From UBA11524 sp051883695 (GTDB lineage: Bacteria > Bacillota > Clostridia > Christensenellales > Aristaeellaceae): 64,000 nucleotides of DNA. The stretch is from assembly GCA_051883695.1 (NCBI GenBank), contig JBJEUF010000060.1, positions 109,752 to 173,751 of the forward strand, in the 5' to 3' direction. The number at the start of each line of letters is the position of its first letter. The stretch's first letter is position 1. A model generated the notes under the pieces. The model had not been told where the DNA came from. It saw only the letters and a program-made list of their open reading frames with translations, and did no database searches. Shown one piece after another: positions 8,757 through 18,215 of this stretch. Made by a program: the position numbers and the translations under genes.

Positions 8757-9857
8757 TTATCCAAGGATCACATCGCAGACGCGATCCACCTCAGCCTCCG
8801 TCATGTCCGCATACAGCGGCAGGGTCAGCACACACTCTGCCAGATGCTTCGCCACGGGCGTCGCGTCCGCATCCGCGCCCGGCAGAGCGGCATAGCAGGC
8901 AAAGCTGCTGGTCAGCGGATAGAAATATTTGCGGGCCGAAATGTCCTGTTCCGCCAGCATCGCAAAGACCTCGTCCCGGGTATGCCGCCAGCCGTCAAAG
9001 AGCACCGGCATGTAGGCGTAATTGGGCTTCACGCCCCTTTGCTCCCCGCACAGGCGGATGCCCGGGATGCCGCTCAGGCGCTCCCGGTAGCGCCCGGCAA
9101 CGCGGCGGCGCTTTTCTATTTCGTCATCTACATGCCGCAGATTGCACAGCCCCATCGCCGCCTGGAACTCGTTCATCTTCGCATTGCCGCCCGCATAGTC
9201 GACATCCTCCTGCGAGCGGATACCGAAGTTTTTGAGCTGGTTCAGCTTCCTGACCAGCCCATCGTCCCGGTAGGTCAGCGCGCCGCCCTCGATGGAGTGG
9301 AACACCTTGGTCGCATGGAAGCTGAACATGGTCGCATCGCCGAAGTTCGCCGCATTCACGCCGTCCCGGCTGACGCCGAAGGCATGCGCTGCGTCGTAGA
9401 TGACCTTCAGGCCGTGCCGCAGGGCAATCCGGCCGATCGCCTCCGTATCGCAGAGGTTTCCGTAGACGTGCACCGGCAGGATGGCACAGGTTTTGCCGGT
9501 AATCAGCGGCTCGAGCTTCGCCGCGTCGAGGGTGTAGTCCGTTTCGGTCACGTCGCAGAAAACCGGCTTGAGGCCGCTGCGGACAATGGCATGGGTCGTG
9601 GACGCGAAGGTGAAGGGGGTTGTGATCACCTCGCCGCCCCGGGGAAGCTCCAGAGCCTCCAGGATATACTCCAGCGCCAGATGCCCGTTGGTATACAGCG
9701 TCACATGGGGTGCATCCAGATACCCTTCCAGCGCCGCCTGGAATGCGCGGTGCTTTTCGCCCATGTTGGTCAGCCAGCAGCTGTCCCACAGGTCGCGAAT
9801 CTCCGCGCAGTATTCCTCAAAGGGCGGCATGGAGGAACGGGTGACGTTGATCGGCAT
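8757..9857 (-). CDS. DegT/DnrJ/EryC1-family sugar aminotransferase
   Basis: PLP-dependent enzyme that transfers an amino group to a nucleotide-linked keto sugar. The 366-residue protein has the PLP lysine in FSFHATKVFHS and the GG(A)L motif after it, plus DAAHAFG for cofactor binding and a NAKMNEFQAA motif near the substrate site. Position next to rfbA and rfbB suggests that it aminates a dTDP-4-keto-6-deoxy or dTDP-3-keto-6-deoxy sugar; this is inferred from context. GGGAG lies 7 nt before ATG 9857, so this start is better than the ATG two codons upstream. A 33-bp gap separates it from rfbA. Confidence 0.88.
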   Translation of the reverse strand: MPINVTRSSMPPFEEYCAEIRDLWDSCWLTNMGEKHRAFQAALEGYLDAPHVTLYTNGHLALEYILEALELPRGGEVITTPFTFASTTHAIVRSGLKPVFCDVTETDYTLDAAKLEPLITGKTCAILPVHVYGNLCDTEAIGRIALRHGLKVIYDAAHAFGVSRDGVNAANFGDATMFSFHATKVFHSIEGGALTYRDDGLVRKLNQLKNFGIRSQEDVDYAGGNAKMNEFQAAMGLCNLRHVDDEIEKRRRVAGRYRERLSGIPGIRLCGEQRGVKPNYAYMPVLFDGWRHTRDEVFAMLAEQDISARKYFYPLTSSFACYAALPGADADATPVAKHLAECVLTLPLYADMTEAEVDRVCDVILG

Positions 9858-9894
9858 GTGCATTCTCCCTTTCCGTCATCGGGTGTGATGCGCA

Positions 9895-11196
9895 TCAGGA
9901 ATGAACGATCATCTCCAGCGCGCGCTCGCAGGTCAGCTCCTCGATCTGCATCTCGTATCCCTCCCGCGCCATGATCCGCAGCGTGGCGCTGATCCGCGCC
10001 AGCGTCCGGGCCAGCTTTTCCGGCGTATCATCCATGACGTGCAGCCGGTAAATCACCCGGTCCAGGGACTGGGTGTCGCGGATCACATCGCCCACCCTGT
10101 GGAAGGTCGTGCACTGCAGCACCTGCGGCATGGACAGCACCTCGTCCAGCCCACGAATCTCCCCGATGGTGCCGCCGCGAAGGGTGATGTAGTAGTTGCA
10201 GCAGCTCTTTGGGAACATGCAGTTGTCCTGCGTCCGCACATCGCCGCAGCTCATTTTGCCGGTGAGCGAGAACTCGATCATCATGTCCAGCGCACTGATG
10301 CCGTTGAGCAGCCCGGCGAACACATAGAACTGCTCGCCGCCCATGCGCAGGCCGGATTCGTAGAAATAGAACCGGTCGCTGTCGATGAAGCCCTGGAACA
10401 TGACAACGCCGTTGCGGATGCCCAGCCCCTGAATCATTCGCACGCAGGCCGGCTCCGCCGTCTGCCGGAACAGCTCCGTACAGGAGGACGAGAACACATG
10501 CAGGATCGCAGAGGACGCCACGCCTTCTTCCGTCCGCGCCTTGTGCTTCATGAAGGTCGCGGACAGGCTCGGATAGCCGTCCTGCACGGTGAAGTAGACA
10601 AAGATCTCTCTGGGGCTGTCGATGTATTTCTCGCAGAGGATCTTCTTGCTGCGGGAGGCGGCATACAGGCTGCGATAGTAGTCCGCCAGCTCCTGCTCGC
10701 TGTCGCAGCGCCGCACGCCGCGGCTGCCGCTTTCGTCGGCGGGCTTGACCATCACCGGATAGGAGATCCTGTCCAGATCCTCCCGGCGCAATCCGATATC
10801 CAGCGAATACTCCGGGATGGTCGGCACCCCATACGTCCGGCAGGCCTGCTTGAAGCGCCGCTTGTCGTTGGAGAGGATGTCAAACTGCTCCTTCGTGCCG
10901 CAGCAGGGCATGCCCGCCCGGGCGCAGATTTCGGCGTAGAAGGGCAGATGGGAATCCGTCCAGCCGACAAACACGCCGTCGACATGGCGCTCCCGGATCA
11001 GGGCGAGCATCCCGTCAATATCCGAGATGTCGATGTCCACCGTCTCATCCGCAATCTGCTTGGAGGGGGATTCCTCCACCGGATACCAGTTCGCCACGAT
11101 GGTTTTCGCGCCCATTTCCCTCGCCCGGCGCACGGCGCAGGCAGCCAGTGCGGTGCGATCCATCACCAGCAGCTTCTTGCCCTTCAGGTTTTCCAT
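9895..11196 (-). CDS. ATP-grasp ligase of the polysaccharide locus
   Basis: Probable cytoplasmic carboxylate-amine ligase that uses ATP. The 433-residue protein has an N-terminal preATP-grasp fold (KKLLVMD, VDGVFVGWTDS), then the ATP-grasp region with SNDKRRFKQ, the lysine-rich PVMVKPADESGSRGV glycine loop and an EKYIDSPREIFVY segment. ATP-grasp enzymes in surface-glycan loci can attach an amino acid to an amino sugar or condense small peptides. Which one acts here is not visible. The start has GAGGAG 6 nt upstream. It follows the PLP enzyme by 10 bp and is one of two ATP-grasp genes flanking it. The two ATP-grasp proteins share a fold but little obvious sequence. Confidence 0.8.
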   Translation of the reverse strand: MENLKGKKLLVMDRTALAACAVRRAREMGAKTIVANWYPVEESPSKQIADETVDIDISDIDGMLALIRERHVDGVFVGWTDSHLPFYAEICARAGMPCCGTKEQFDILSNDKRRFKQACRTYGVPTIPEYSLDIGLRREDLDRISYPVMVKPADESGSRGVRRCDSEQELADYYRSLYAASRSKKILCEKYIDSPREIFVYFTVQDGYPSLSATFMKHKARTEEGVASSAILHVFSSSCTELFRQTAEPACVRMIQGLGIRNGVVMFQGFIDSDRFYFYESGLRMGGEQFYVFAGLLNGISALDMMIEFSLTGKMSCGDVRTQDNCMFPKSCCNYYITLRGGTIGEIRGLDEVLSMPQVLQCTTFHRVGDVIRDTQSLDRVIYRLHVMDDTPEKLARTLARISATLRIMAREGYEMQIEELTCERALEMIVHS

Positions 11197-11206
11197 ACAT
11201 TTCTCC

Positions 11207-12184
11207 TCATCCACGGACGCTGTGCACCGCGTCCAGCAGCGCGTCAGCCAGTTCCGACATTTCCCGCGCGCCATAGCGCTGATCGCAGGGAAGCGGCAGG
11301 ATATTTTCCGCCATGTCCCGTTCCAGCGGCGTGGCCAGCGGGTTTGCAGGCACGTTCGGCCACAGGGTCGGCACATAGATGCGCCGCGCTGCCAGAAGCC
11401 GCCTGACCGCCATGCCCTCCGGGCAATAGAACGGATAGGCATAGGGGCCGACGGGCTCCGTCAGCCTCAGGGGATTGCGCGCTCCCAGCAGGCGCGACAG
11501 GCAGGCATAATTCTCCTCGCGCCGGCAGCGAATCCGCTCGTCGTCCGCAGCCCGCAGAAGATTGCGCGTCAGGGGCGACATGGACCGCAGCGGCAGGTCG
11601 TCAAAGCCCTCGTCATGCTGCAGAAACTCCTGATAATGCGCCGCGCCGCCCTCCTCCAGGCGACCCAGCAGATGCCGCATCCGCCCGGCAGAGCGGTCCC
11701 CGGTGAGCGCTTCCTCCAGCCGCGCGTCCGTCGCCGCAAAGCCGCCATCGGGCACGCCGTAAAACTTCCGGCAGGAATACACCGCGTCCAGGCCCGGCAG
11801 AGGCTTACGGAAATACGCCTGCACATGATCGACGATGATCCGCTTCCACCGCGATTGCATCCCCGTCAGCTGGGCATCGGTCAGCTGACCGTAATAATTC
11901 ACCACATACAGGAATTCGTCCTCGCCCGGCATCCGGTTGAACACCGGGAGGAAGGCTTCGTCCACATGGTATTCCTCACAGCAGACGCCCTCCCGCCGGC
12001 AGACCCTCTTAACTGCATCGCACAGGAATACGGGAATGTACAGCTTCCTCACCCGTCTGGCGCGGAGAATATACGCCAGGGCGTTGCGGGCGCTGTTGAC
12101 CGCGATCAGCTCCTCATGATACATCCGTCCCTCAAAGGTCTCCAGTCCCAGATAGCCGCCGATTTCGTCCATATCCGCCCTCAT
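11207..12184 (-). CDS. PLP-dependent aminotransferase-like protein
   Basis: Diverged fold-type I PLP enzyme of 325 residues, related to DegT-type proteins of surface-polysaccharide loci. It has SARNALAYIL near the N-terminus, a VDHVQAYF segment in the place of the cofactor aspartate motif, and YSCRKFYGVPDGGF with the likely PLP lysine. It is shorter than the two clear sugar aminotransferases of the locus, and its substrate is unknown. The ATG overlaps the stop of the upstream ATP-grasp gene by 4 bp (ATGA), which indicates translational coupling. An alternative ATG lies 4 codons in. Being placed between two ATP-grasp ligases suggests a joint pathway, for example making and attaching an amino or acyl substituent. 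Confidence 0.72.
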   Translation of the reverse strand: MRADMDEIGGYLGLETFEGRMYHEELIAVNSARNALAYILRARRVRKLYIPVFLCDAVKRVCRREGVCCEEYHVDEAFLPVFNRMPGEDEFLYVVNYYGQLTDAQLTGMQSRWKRIIVDHVQAYFRKPLPGLDAVYSCRKFYGVPDGGFAATDARLEEALTGDRSAGRMRHLLGRLEEGGAAHYQEFLQHDEGFDDLPLRSMSPLTRNLLRAADDERIRCRREENYACLSRLLGARNPLRLTEPVGPYAYPFYCPEGMAVRRLLAARRIYVPTLWPNVPANPLATPLERDMAENILPLPCDQRYGAREMSELADALLDAVHSVRG

Positions 12185-13377
12185 CGCAGCACAACCTTCA
12201 CATACCTTCCGATATCCGCCATGACGCCTTGCAGCCGCTCCTGCGTATCAAAGCGCATCACCAGCGTGCCGATGGACTCGTTCGCCGCCGAGAAGCCGCC
12301 GACCTTCGTCCCCGGTTCGATCCACAGATCCTCCTCGACCACATTGCTCCGCAGGGCATCATCAATCTGCAGACGGTCAAACACGCCTGTCTGAACGCTG
12401 TGCAGGATGACCTCCGCCCAGCAGCCGTCGAAGCCCTTCTGCACAACCTCCACCGGCAGTCCGACCGCCGCGCGCACCGCCGCGTCAATCAGATCGACGC
12501 CCGCCGCGTGCCGGAGCATCTCCGCCAGCCGGTTGCCGCCGCCCCGTGGCGAAACCTCCATGAGGTAGGCGCGTCCGTCGGCGCCCTCGCGGGTCTCCAC
12601 GTTGTAGAGGGACGTGCCCATGCCCAGCAGCGTCAGCAGCCGCTGAAGCTCGTCCGCCAGCTCCCTTTGGTGCGCACCGGACAGGCTGGAGGGCCAGCTG
12701 AAGCCGGAGGGGGCATAGGGATTGACCGCTCCCTCGTCAAAGCGCTGGGACGAAAAGGAGACAAACCGCAGCTGCCCGTCCACTGAGAAGCAGTCCGAAT
12801 CGCTGGAAAAGCCCTGCTTCTCGATGAAGTCCTCGATGATGAAGGCCCCGGCACGGGAAAAGGACAGCGCATGGCGGATGCTCTGCGGCAGCATGGCCGG
12901 GTCATCCACGCGCTTCACGCCCTTGCTGCCCGCGGAATCCACAGGCTTGACAATGACCGGCCAACGGAACATGTCCTGCCTGCGCAGCGCCTCGTCCACG
13001 AAGGAGAACGCCTGCGCCGTGGGCACGTTGAAGCCATGTGCCTGCAAAAAGCTGCGGAAGCGCCCCTTGTCCTGCAGGATGCAGACCGATTCGTAGGGCC
13101 CGCAGGAGGGCAGCCCAAGCCTTTCCGCCACATAGGCCGCTGTCACCACGCCCGGGTCGCAGGCAAAGGACATCACGCCGTCCACCTGCATCTCCCGTGC
13201 CGCCGCCAGCACAGCCTCCTTCTCGACGATGCTGAGGTTGACATATGCATCGGAATACCGGTGGGCGATGTTATCCGGCAGATAGTCGCAGGTAATGGTA
13301 TGGATGCCCAGCCCGTGCGCAGCCTCGATCACCGGCAGCAGATACCGCGAGCCGCCCAGCAGCAGGAGCTTTTTCAT
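12181..13377 (-). CDS. ATP-grasp ligase (carbamoyl-phosphate-synthase L-chain type)
   Basis: Probable ATP-dependent carboxylate ligase, 398 residues from ATG 13377. It begins MKKLLLLGGSRYLLPVIEAA like many stand-alone ATP-grasp enzymes. It has the ATP-binding WPVIVKPVDSAGSKGV loop near residue 145, a FIIEDFIEKQG segment and the metal-binding LMEVSPRGGGNR. AAGGAC precedes the ATG, and the ATG overlaps the end of the flippase gene (ATGA). An in-frame extension of 96 codons is antisense-like low-complexity Gly/Ala sequence inside wzx and is rejected. The product is not predictable; the setting suggests modification of a glycan precursor with an amino acid. Confidence 0.82.
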   Translation of the reverse strand: MKKLLLLGGSRYLLPVIEAAHGLGIHTITCDYLPDNIAHRYSDAYVNLSIVEKEAVLAAAREMQVDGVMSFACDPGVVTAAYVAERLGLPSCGPYESVCILQDKGRFRSFLQAHGFNVPTAQAFSFVDEALRRQDMFRWPVIVKPVDSAGSKGVKRVDDPAMLPQSIRHALSFSRAGAFIIEDFIEKQGFSSDSDCFSVDGQLRFVSFSSQRFDEGAVNPYAPSGFSWPSSLSGAHQRELADELQRLLTLLGMGTSLYNVETREGADGRAYLMEVSPRGGGNRLAEMLRHAAGVDLIDAAVRAAVGLPVEVVQKGFDGCWAEVILHSVQTGVFDRLQIDDALRSNVVEEDLWIEPGTKVGGFSAANESIGTLVMRFDTQERLQGVMADIGRYVKVVLR

Positions 13378-14834
13378 GTCCTTGCACCTTCTTCCTTCTT
13401 CCGCCCGCCCGGCAGCAGCGCCAGCACCTGCTTCCAGGCCTCCAGCCGGAGCAGCACCGCGCCGCCCGCGTAGAGCGCGATGCCCAGCGGAATCTGAATC
13501 AGCAGCGTCGCCGCATCCGGCAGGCGCAGCAGGTTCACCGCGTACACCGCCGCGCCCATCGCCGCCGACAGCAGCAGCTGGGGCAGGAAATCCCGCGCCT
13601 GCTCGCCGTAGCTGTAGCCCAGCAGATTGCGGTTGGGATTCGCATTGACCAGCCAGCCCAGCCATGTCGTGAGAATCCCGCTTAAAGCAATGGCCAGCGG
13701 CGTGTCAAAGCAGAACGCCGCCACCGCCAGAATCGCCAGCCCATAGAGCTTCTTGACGATCTCCAGCTTCAGGAACAAATCGCTGCGGCCCATGGCGTTG
13801 ATGGCCTGCAGATTGCAGGAATGCACGGGGTAGAACGCCATCGTCACGCAGTAGATCTGCATATAGGGCACCGCCGGCATCCACTTTTCCGTCAGCGTCC
13901 AGCGAACCAGCGCCGGAGCCGTCGCGGCAAGCCCTGCCATCAGCGGAAAGACGATGAACGCGCTGAGCCGGATGGAGGTGCGCATCATCTGCTTCACCCT
14001 CGCCCGGTTCTCCTGATCCGCCGCCATCGCCGGGAGCATCACGGACTGCACGGCGCTGTTGATCGCATTCATGAGGAACTGCGGATACTGCTTGCCCCGG
14101 TTGTAGTAGCCCAGCGTCGCGTCGTCATATTTCAGTCCGATCACGATGCTGCGCAGATCCTGATACAGCGTGTCCAGCAGCCCCGAAGCCATCAGCTTCC
14201 AGCCGAAGCCGAACAGCACTCTGACCCGCTTCACCTCAAAAACCGGCCGGGGCCGCCAGCGCAGCGTGAAGCACATCACCAGGCAGGCCACGACGGTGTT
14301 CAGCAGCGACTGCGCCACCAGCGCCCACACGCCATACCCGTTTGACGCCATCGCAATGCCGGCCGCACCGGAGAGCAGCACCGCCGCGATCTGGCTGACA
14401 AAGGCCTTGCGGAAGTCCAGCGCGCGGCCGATTCTGGCGTTCTGCACCGAATGAAGCGCACCGGGGAACAGCATCAGCGCCAGCACCCGCAGCGGAGAAG
14501 CCAGGCCCTCCATCCCGAAGGCACCCTCAATCAGGGGCGCTCCGGCGTACAGCGCGGCATACAGCCCCGCAGCAATGCCCAGCGTCAGCCAGAACACGGA
14601 GGAGAAGTCGTTCTCCTTCACGTCCTTGTTCTGCATCAGGGCGGTGTTCAGGCCGCTCTGGATGAAGGTGTTCGCCAGCGTGGTGAAGATCACCATGACG
14701 GACAGCATCCCATAATGCGCCGGATCCAGCAGACGCGCCAGGTAGAGCTGCACGACAAACTGGATGCCCTGTACGCCGAAGCGCTCCAGCAGCTTCCACA
14801 TCAGCCCTGTGGCGACCTTGCTCCGCCCATTCAT
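13374..14834 (-). CDS. Wzx/WzxC-type polysaccharide flippase
   Basis: Membrane protein of 486 residues from the MATE/MOP flippase superfamily. It probably moves the undecaprenyl-linked repeat unit across the membrane. The N-terminal segment GLMWKLLERFGVQGIQFVVQ and the following LARLLDPAHYG are typical of the WzxC group, and hydrophobic spans recur through the protein. GAAGGA precedes the start. It lies between the glycosyltransferase genes and the ATP-grasp genes. The flippase fold is firm; the exact substrate is not known. Confidence 0.88.
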   Translation of the reverse strand: MNGRSKVATGLMWKLLERFGVQGIQFVVQLYLARLLDPAHYGMLSVMVIFTTLANTFIQSGLNTALMQNKDVKENDFSSVFWLTLGIAAGLYAALYAGAPLIEGAFGMEGLASPLRVLALMLFPGALHSVQNARIGRALDFRKAFVSQIAAVLLSGAAGIAMASNGYGVWALVAQSLLNTVVACLVMCFTLRWRPRPVFEVKRVRVLFGFGWKLMASGLLDTLYQDLRSIVIGLKYDDATLGYYNRGKQYPQFLMNAINSAVQSVMLPAMAADQENRARVKQMMRTSIRLSAFIVFPLMAGLAATAPALVRWTLTEKWMPAVPYMQIYCVTMAFYPVHSCNLQAINAMGRSDLFLKLEIVKKLYGLAILAVAAFCFDTPLAIALSGILTTWLGWLVNANPNRNLLGYSYGEQARDFLPQLLLSAAMGAAVYAVNLLRLPDAATLLIQIPLGIALYAGGAVLLRLEAWKQVLALLPGGRKKEEGART

Positions 14835-14843
14835 CCGCGTCCT

Positions 14844-15809
14844 TCATTCCTTCCCTTTCCGGATTGCGCCGGCAAAGCCCCTGCATCTGCGCGCCAGCAT
14901 ACCGCCAACATCCCGGATCCTCCGGCCCAGCGGACGCGCCATGAAAACCCGCCGGACGCCCGCATCCGTCAGCAGCGGCAGAATGCGGTTCTGCAGCTGG
15001 GCAACGGAGAACCGGCATCTGTCCATCGCCTCGGCAAAGGCATCGTGGTACGCATGCTGTGTCATCGCATCCATCCGGTTCAGCCCGGCAATCACGTCCG
15101 CATAATGCGCCGCGGCCTTTTGCGGATCACCCATCACGCGCTGCGTCCAGCTGCCCTGCGCGCCCACGCGATAGGCGGACATCGTCCGCGCGATGGAATG
15201 CACCGGCCCCCGGGTGGCCAGCCAGATGTCCAGCGGATAGTCGCCCACGCCGGGAATCGCGAATTCCGGCGGCATCTCCCGGCGCGCCTGCGTGCGGAAC
15301 ATGCACGAGGACGTATGGAATAGCGGGACTCCGGCCCGGATGATCTCCGCCGCCATGATCTCCCGATCCTCCGTCCAGCCGGGCACGCGCTCCTTCAGCG
15401 GCCTGCCGTCGGCGCTGATGCACTGCGTATCGTGGACGCACAAAGAGCATTCCGGGTGCGCTTGCAGATAATCGTACTGCAGCTGCAGCTTCATGTCATC
15501 CGTCCAGTAATCGTCACCCTCACAGACGGCCATATATTCCGTCTGAACGCGCGGCAGGATGATGTCCCGGGTGATCTTCACGCCTCTTGAAAACTGGTTT
15601 TCCTTCTGCAGGATGGGCACGATCAGCCCGGGATAGCGCTTCCGGTATTCGAGGATGATCTCCTGCGTGCCGTCCGTGGACGCGTCGTCATGCACGAGTA
15701 CCTGAAAGGGGAAATCCGTCCTCTGGCGTACAAAGCCCTCCAGCGTCTGACGGATGTACGCGGCGTGATTGTACGCAAGGCAGTACACCGTCACCTGACA
15801 AACCTGCAT
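14844..15809 (-). CDS. Family 2 glycosyltransferase
   Basis: Cytoplasmic, membrane-associated GT-A transferase of 321 residues that adds a sugar to the growing repeat unit. It begins with VTVYCLAYNHAAYI, followed by VHDDASTDGT with the nucleotide-binding aspartates and CEGDDYWTDD, the DxD-like and acceptor motifs. GGGAGG lies 9 nt before the ATG. It is 21 bp downstream of the polymerase gene. The donor sugar is unknown. Confidence 0.9.
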   Translation of the reverse strand: MQVCQVTVYCLAYNHAAYIRQTLEGFVRQRTDFPFQVLVHDDASTDGTQEIILEYRKRYPGLIVPILQKENQFSRGVKITRDIILPRVQTEYMAVCEGDDYWTDDMKLQLQYDYLQAHPECSLCVHDTQCISADGRPLKERVPGWTEDREIMAAEIIRAGVPLFHTSSCMFRTQARREMPPEFAIPGVGDYPLDIWLATRGPVHSIARTMSAYRVGAQGSWTQRVMGDPQKAAAHYADVIAGLNRMDAMTQHAYHDAFAEAMDRCRFSVAQLQNRILPLLTDAGVRRVFMARPLGRRIRDVGGMLARRCRGFAGAIRKGKE

Positions 15810-15830
15810 CGCTGCGCACCTCCCTCACGG

Positions 15831-17114
15831 TCAAGCCTCATACTGCCCCGGGCGGAGGGAACGGTTCCGCCAGGCCATGCAGCACAGGATGAGCATATAG
15901 CCGAATTCAAGCACCTGCAGGCCGCTCAGGAAGAACAGCAGGGCTGCCAGGCCCCCGAACATCACAGCATTGTTCAGGCTCCGGCGCATCCGCCGGGTAC
16001 GGCCAACGGCATACCGGCAGCAGACGATGAAGAGCGCCGTCCCCAGAATTCCATAATAATACAGGAAATCAATATAGGTGTTGTGGGCCGCATAGCCACG
16101 TCCCAGATAGTCCGCGCCGATGCCCGAGCCAAACAGCAGCTTCAGCGGGTTGCTGCCCAGATAGGTCAGGTATTCCCCCCAGATGTCTGCGCGGCCCGTA
16201 GTCAGCTCGCCGGCGCCAAAGCGTTGCAGAACGCTGTCAAAGATCGTGCCATACCCCAGACGCGAAAGCAGCACCATCGCCGTCAGCGAGACAATCAGCA
16301 GGATACTCCAGCCCAGCTTCTTCCGCTTGAAACGCATCAGCGCCAGCACACAGGAAACCGCCGCATACATCAGCAGGAAGGATTTGCTGGCCGTCATCGC
16401 GCCAAACAGACCCACCGCCACGTAATACAAAAGGAAGGAGCCATGGAGCTGACCGGCATTGTACAGCGTCATCAGCCCGATCAGCGACATGATGAGCAGC
16501 ATGGTATAGTAATTGGGATCCCTGAACAGGCCGCAGAAGCGATAGGTATAGCCCGACGGCTGCCACGAGCGGATCAGGCGCGCATAGCCGGCCAGATTGG
16601 GAATCTGCGACCGGAACAGGGCGATCACGCTCGAAGCCAGCAGGCCCGCCGTGAATGCAAGGAGCAGCGTCCGATACCGGGGCTGTGTTCTGAAAAAGCT
16701 GTACAGCATCAGGGGAATCAGGCTCTGCTTGATCAAAACGGCAGTGTCTCCCCCGCATCCGGCGAAATTGACCAGCAGCAGCACGGCATAGACGATCAGG
16801 AACCGCCAGTCAATCCTTCTGCGTTTCAGGAGCACCCGGGCGACGGCTATGATCTGCAGGTATGTATAAATTGAAGAAGACGCAGGGCTGAACTTGAATA
16901 TGTTGGCAAACGGCAGCAGGATGAACAGCTCATACCACATGCGCTCCGGCGAAGCCAGCAGCAGATAGCCGGCAACGAAGAGCGCCGCAGCATAGGACAA
17001 GGGACGGAAAACAACGCCGCCAACGACGAGCGCAATGCTCACCGCTGCCGCCGCGATCCCTCCCCGTCCGAGGCCGCTACCGTCTGCCAGCCTCCTTTTC
17101 AAGCGCATCCGCAT
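15831..17114 (-). CDS. Wzy-like O-antigen polymerase/ligase family membrane protein
   Basis: Polytopic membrane protein, about 427 residues, with roughly ten hydrophobic spans and the large external loop near the C-terminus that is typical of the O-antigen ligase/Wzy family. The loop contains the RADIWGEYLTYL and AHNTYIDFLYYYGILG segments, the latter resembling the conserved H-N-x-Y/F-L region of this family. It would polymerise the flipped repeat units outside the cell. ATG 17114 has GGAG 7 nt upstream and overlaps the end of the preceding glycosyltransferase by 38 bp. An in-frame extension further upstream lies inside that gene and is not used. Polymerase rather than ligase is inferred from pairing with a Wzx. 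Confidence 0.82.
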   Translation of the reverse strand: MRMRLKRRLADGSGLGRGGIAAAAVSIALVVGGVVFRPLSYAAALFVAGYLLLASPERMWYELFILLPFANIFKFSPASSSIYTYLQIIAVARVLLKRRRIDWRFLIVYAVLLLVNFAGCGGDTAVLIKQSLIPLMLYSFFRTQPRYRTLLLAFTAGLLASSVIALFRSQIPNLAGYARLIRSWQPSGYTYRFCGLFRDPNYYTMLLIMSLIGLMTLYNAGQLHGSFLLYYVAVGLFGAMTASKSFLLMYAAVSCVLALMRFKRKKLGWSILLIVSLTAMVLLSRLGYGTIFDSVLQRFGAGELTTGRADIWGEYLTYLGSNPLKLLFGSGIGADYLGRGYAAHNTYIDFLYYYGILGTALFIVCCRYAVGRTRRMRRSLNNAVMFGGLAALLFFLSGLQVLEFGYMLILCCMAWRNRSLRPGQYEA

Positions 17115-18192
17115 ACACCCGCTCCAGTCTCCGGCACATCTCCTCTTCCGAGAAGCGCTGTTCAATATCTGTCTTGGCAAAGGCTCCCATCCGGGCCCGG
17201 CATTCGGCATCCCGGATCAGGGTCTGGGCCGCGTCGGCATAATCCGCCGCATGGAAGGACGGAATCAGATAGCCCGATTCCCCGTGCCGGATGATTTCCC
17301 CGTTGCCGCCCACATCCGACACAATGCAGGGCAGCCCCGCCGCGCAGGCCTCCAGCAGCGCGATGGACAGGTTCTCGTGCCGGCTGGGGAACACAAACAC
17401 ATCCGATGCCCGCAGATAATCCGCCACACGGTCCGTCTGCCCGATCAGCACCACCTGCCCGGCATCCGTCTCCTTCGCCATCCGCGCCCGAACAACCGGC
17501 ATATATTCGCCGTCGCCGATCACCATCAGGCGAAAGCCGGTCAGACCGCGATCGCGGAGCAGGCTCATCATCTCCATGAGCACATCGAAGCCCTTGTCCA
17601 GGGTGACGCGTGCCGTGATGCACAGCACCACCTCCGACGGCCGGATGCCGTATCGGGCACGCACCGCTTCCCGCTCTTCGCTGTAGCGCAGCGCCGGAAC
17701 GCAGTTGTGGATATACCCGGCACTCCGCTTTCCGGCATTCCGCCGCACGATGCTCCGCTCCGCCGTACAGCGGCAGACACAGTACACACAATCCGACAGC
17801 CGGAGCGACAGCGGCTCGATGATCCGCCGGTAGAGGAAATGCTTCACACCGCGGTAATGGCTGTCATCGTGGGCAAAGCCGTGCACGGTCATGACGGTGC
17901 GGCAGCCGCCTGCCCACCGTGCAGCCAGCACGCCGTACAGGCCCTCGCTCTGCGCGCCGTGGATATGAACGATATCCGGCTTTTCCGCCCGGATGATGTC
18001 CCGCATCCGGCGCAGCAGCGCCATGTTGACACCGCCCGGCGCCATCTCCTGATAGCAGGCGGCAAAGTCATACTTCTCCCGGAGCGGCGACGCCATAATG
18101 GATTTGATATTCGTCAGCGGGCCGCCGATCCGGCTGCTGTAGGTATAGTACATCAGCACCTTCGGCCTTCGCCCGGTATCCGCCCTTCGCAT
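17077..18192 (-). CDS. Family 4 glycosyltransferase
   Basis: GT-B transferase of 371 residues. The N-terminal half holds PDIVHIHGAQSEG and the acceptor-side VHGFAHDDSHY. The C-terminal donor half holds ARVTLDKGFDVL, the VFVFPSRHENLSIALLEA signature with the conserved E-x7-E, and a GGNGEII segment. It probably adds one residue of the repeat unit at the inner membrane face. It lies 23 bp after the previous glycosyltransferase and overlaps the polymerase start. Confidence 0.9.
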   Translation of the reverse strand: MRRADTGRRPKVLMYYTYSSRIGGPLTNIKSIMASPLREKYDFAACYQEMAPGGVNMALLRRMRDIIRAEKPDIVHIHGAQSEGLYGVLAARWAGGCRTVMTVHGFAHDDSHYRGVKHFLYRRIIEPLSLRLSDCVYCVCRCTAERSIVRRNAGKRSAGYIHNCVPALRYSEEREAVRARYGIRPSEVVLCITARVTLDKGFDVLMEMMSLLRDRGLTGFRLMVIGDGEYMPVVRARMAKETDAGQVVLIGQTDRVADYLRASDVFVFPSRHENLSIALLEACAAGLPCIVSDVGGNGEIIRHGESGYLIPSFHAADYADAAQTLIRDAECRARMGAFAKTDIEQRFSEEEMCRRLERVYADALEKEAGRR

Positions 18193-18215
18193 TCCGTCAC
18201 CACCGCTTCATGCTG

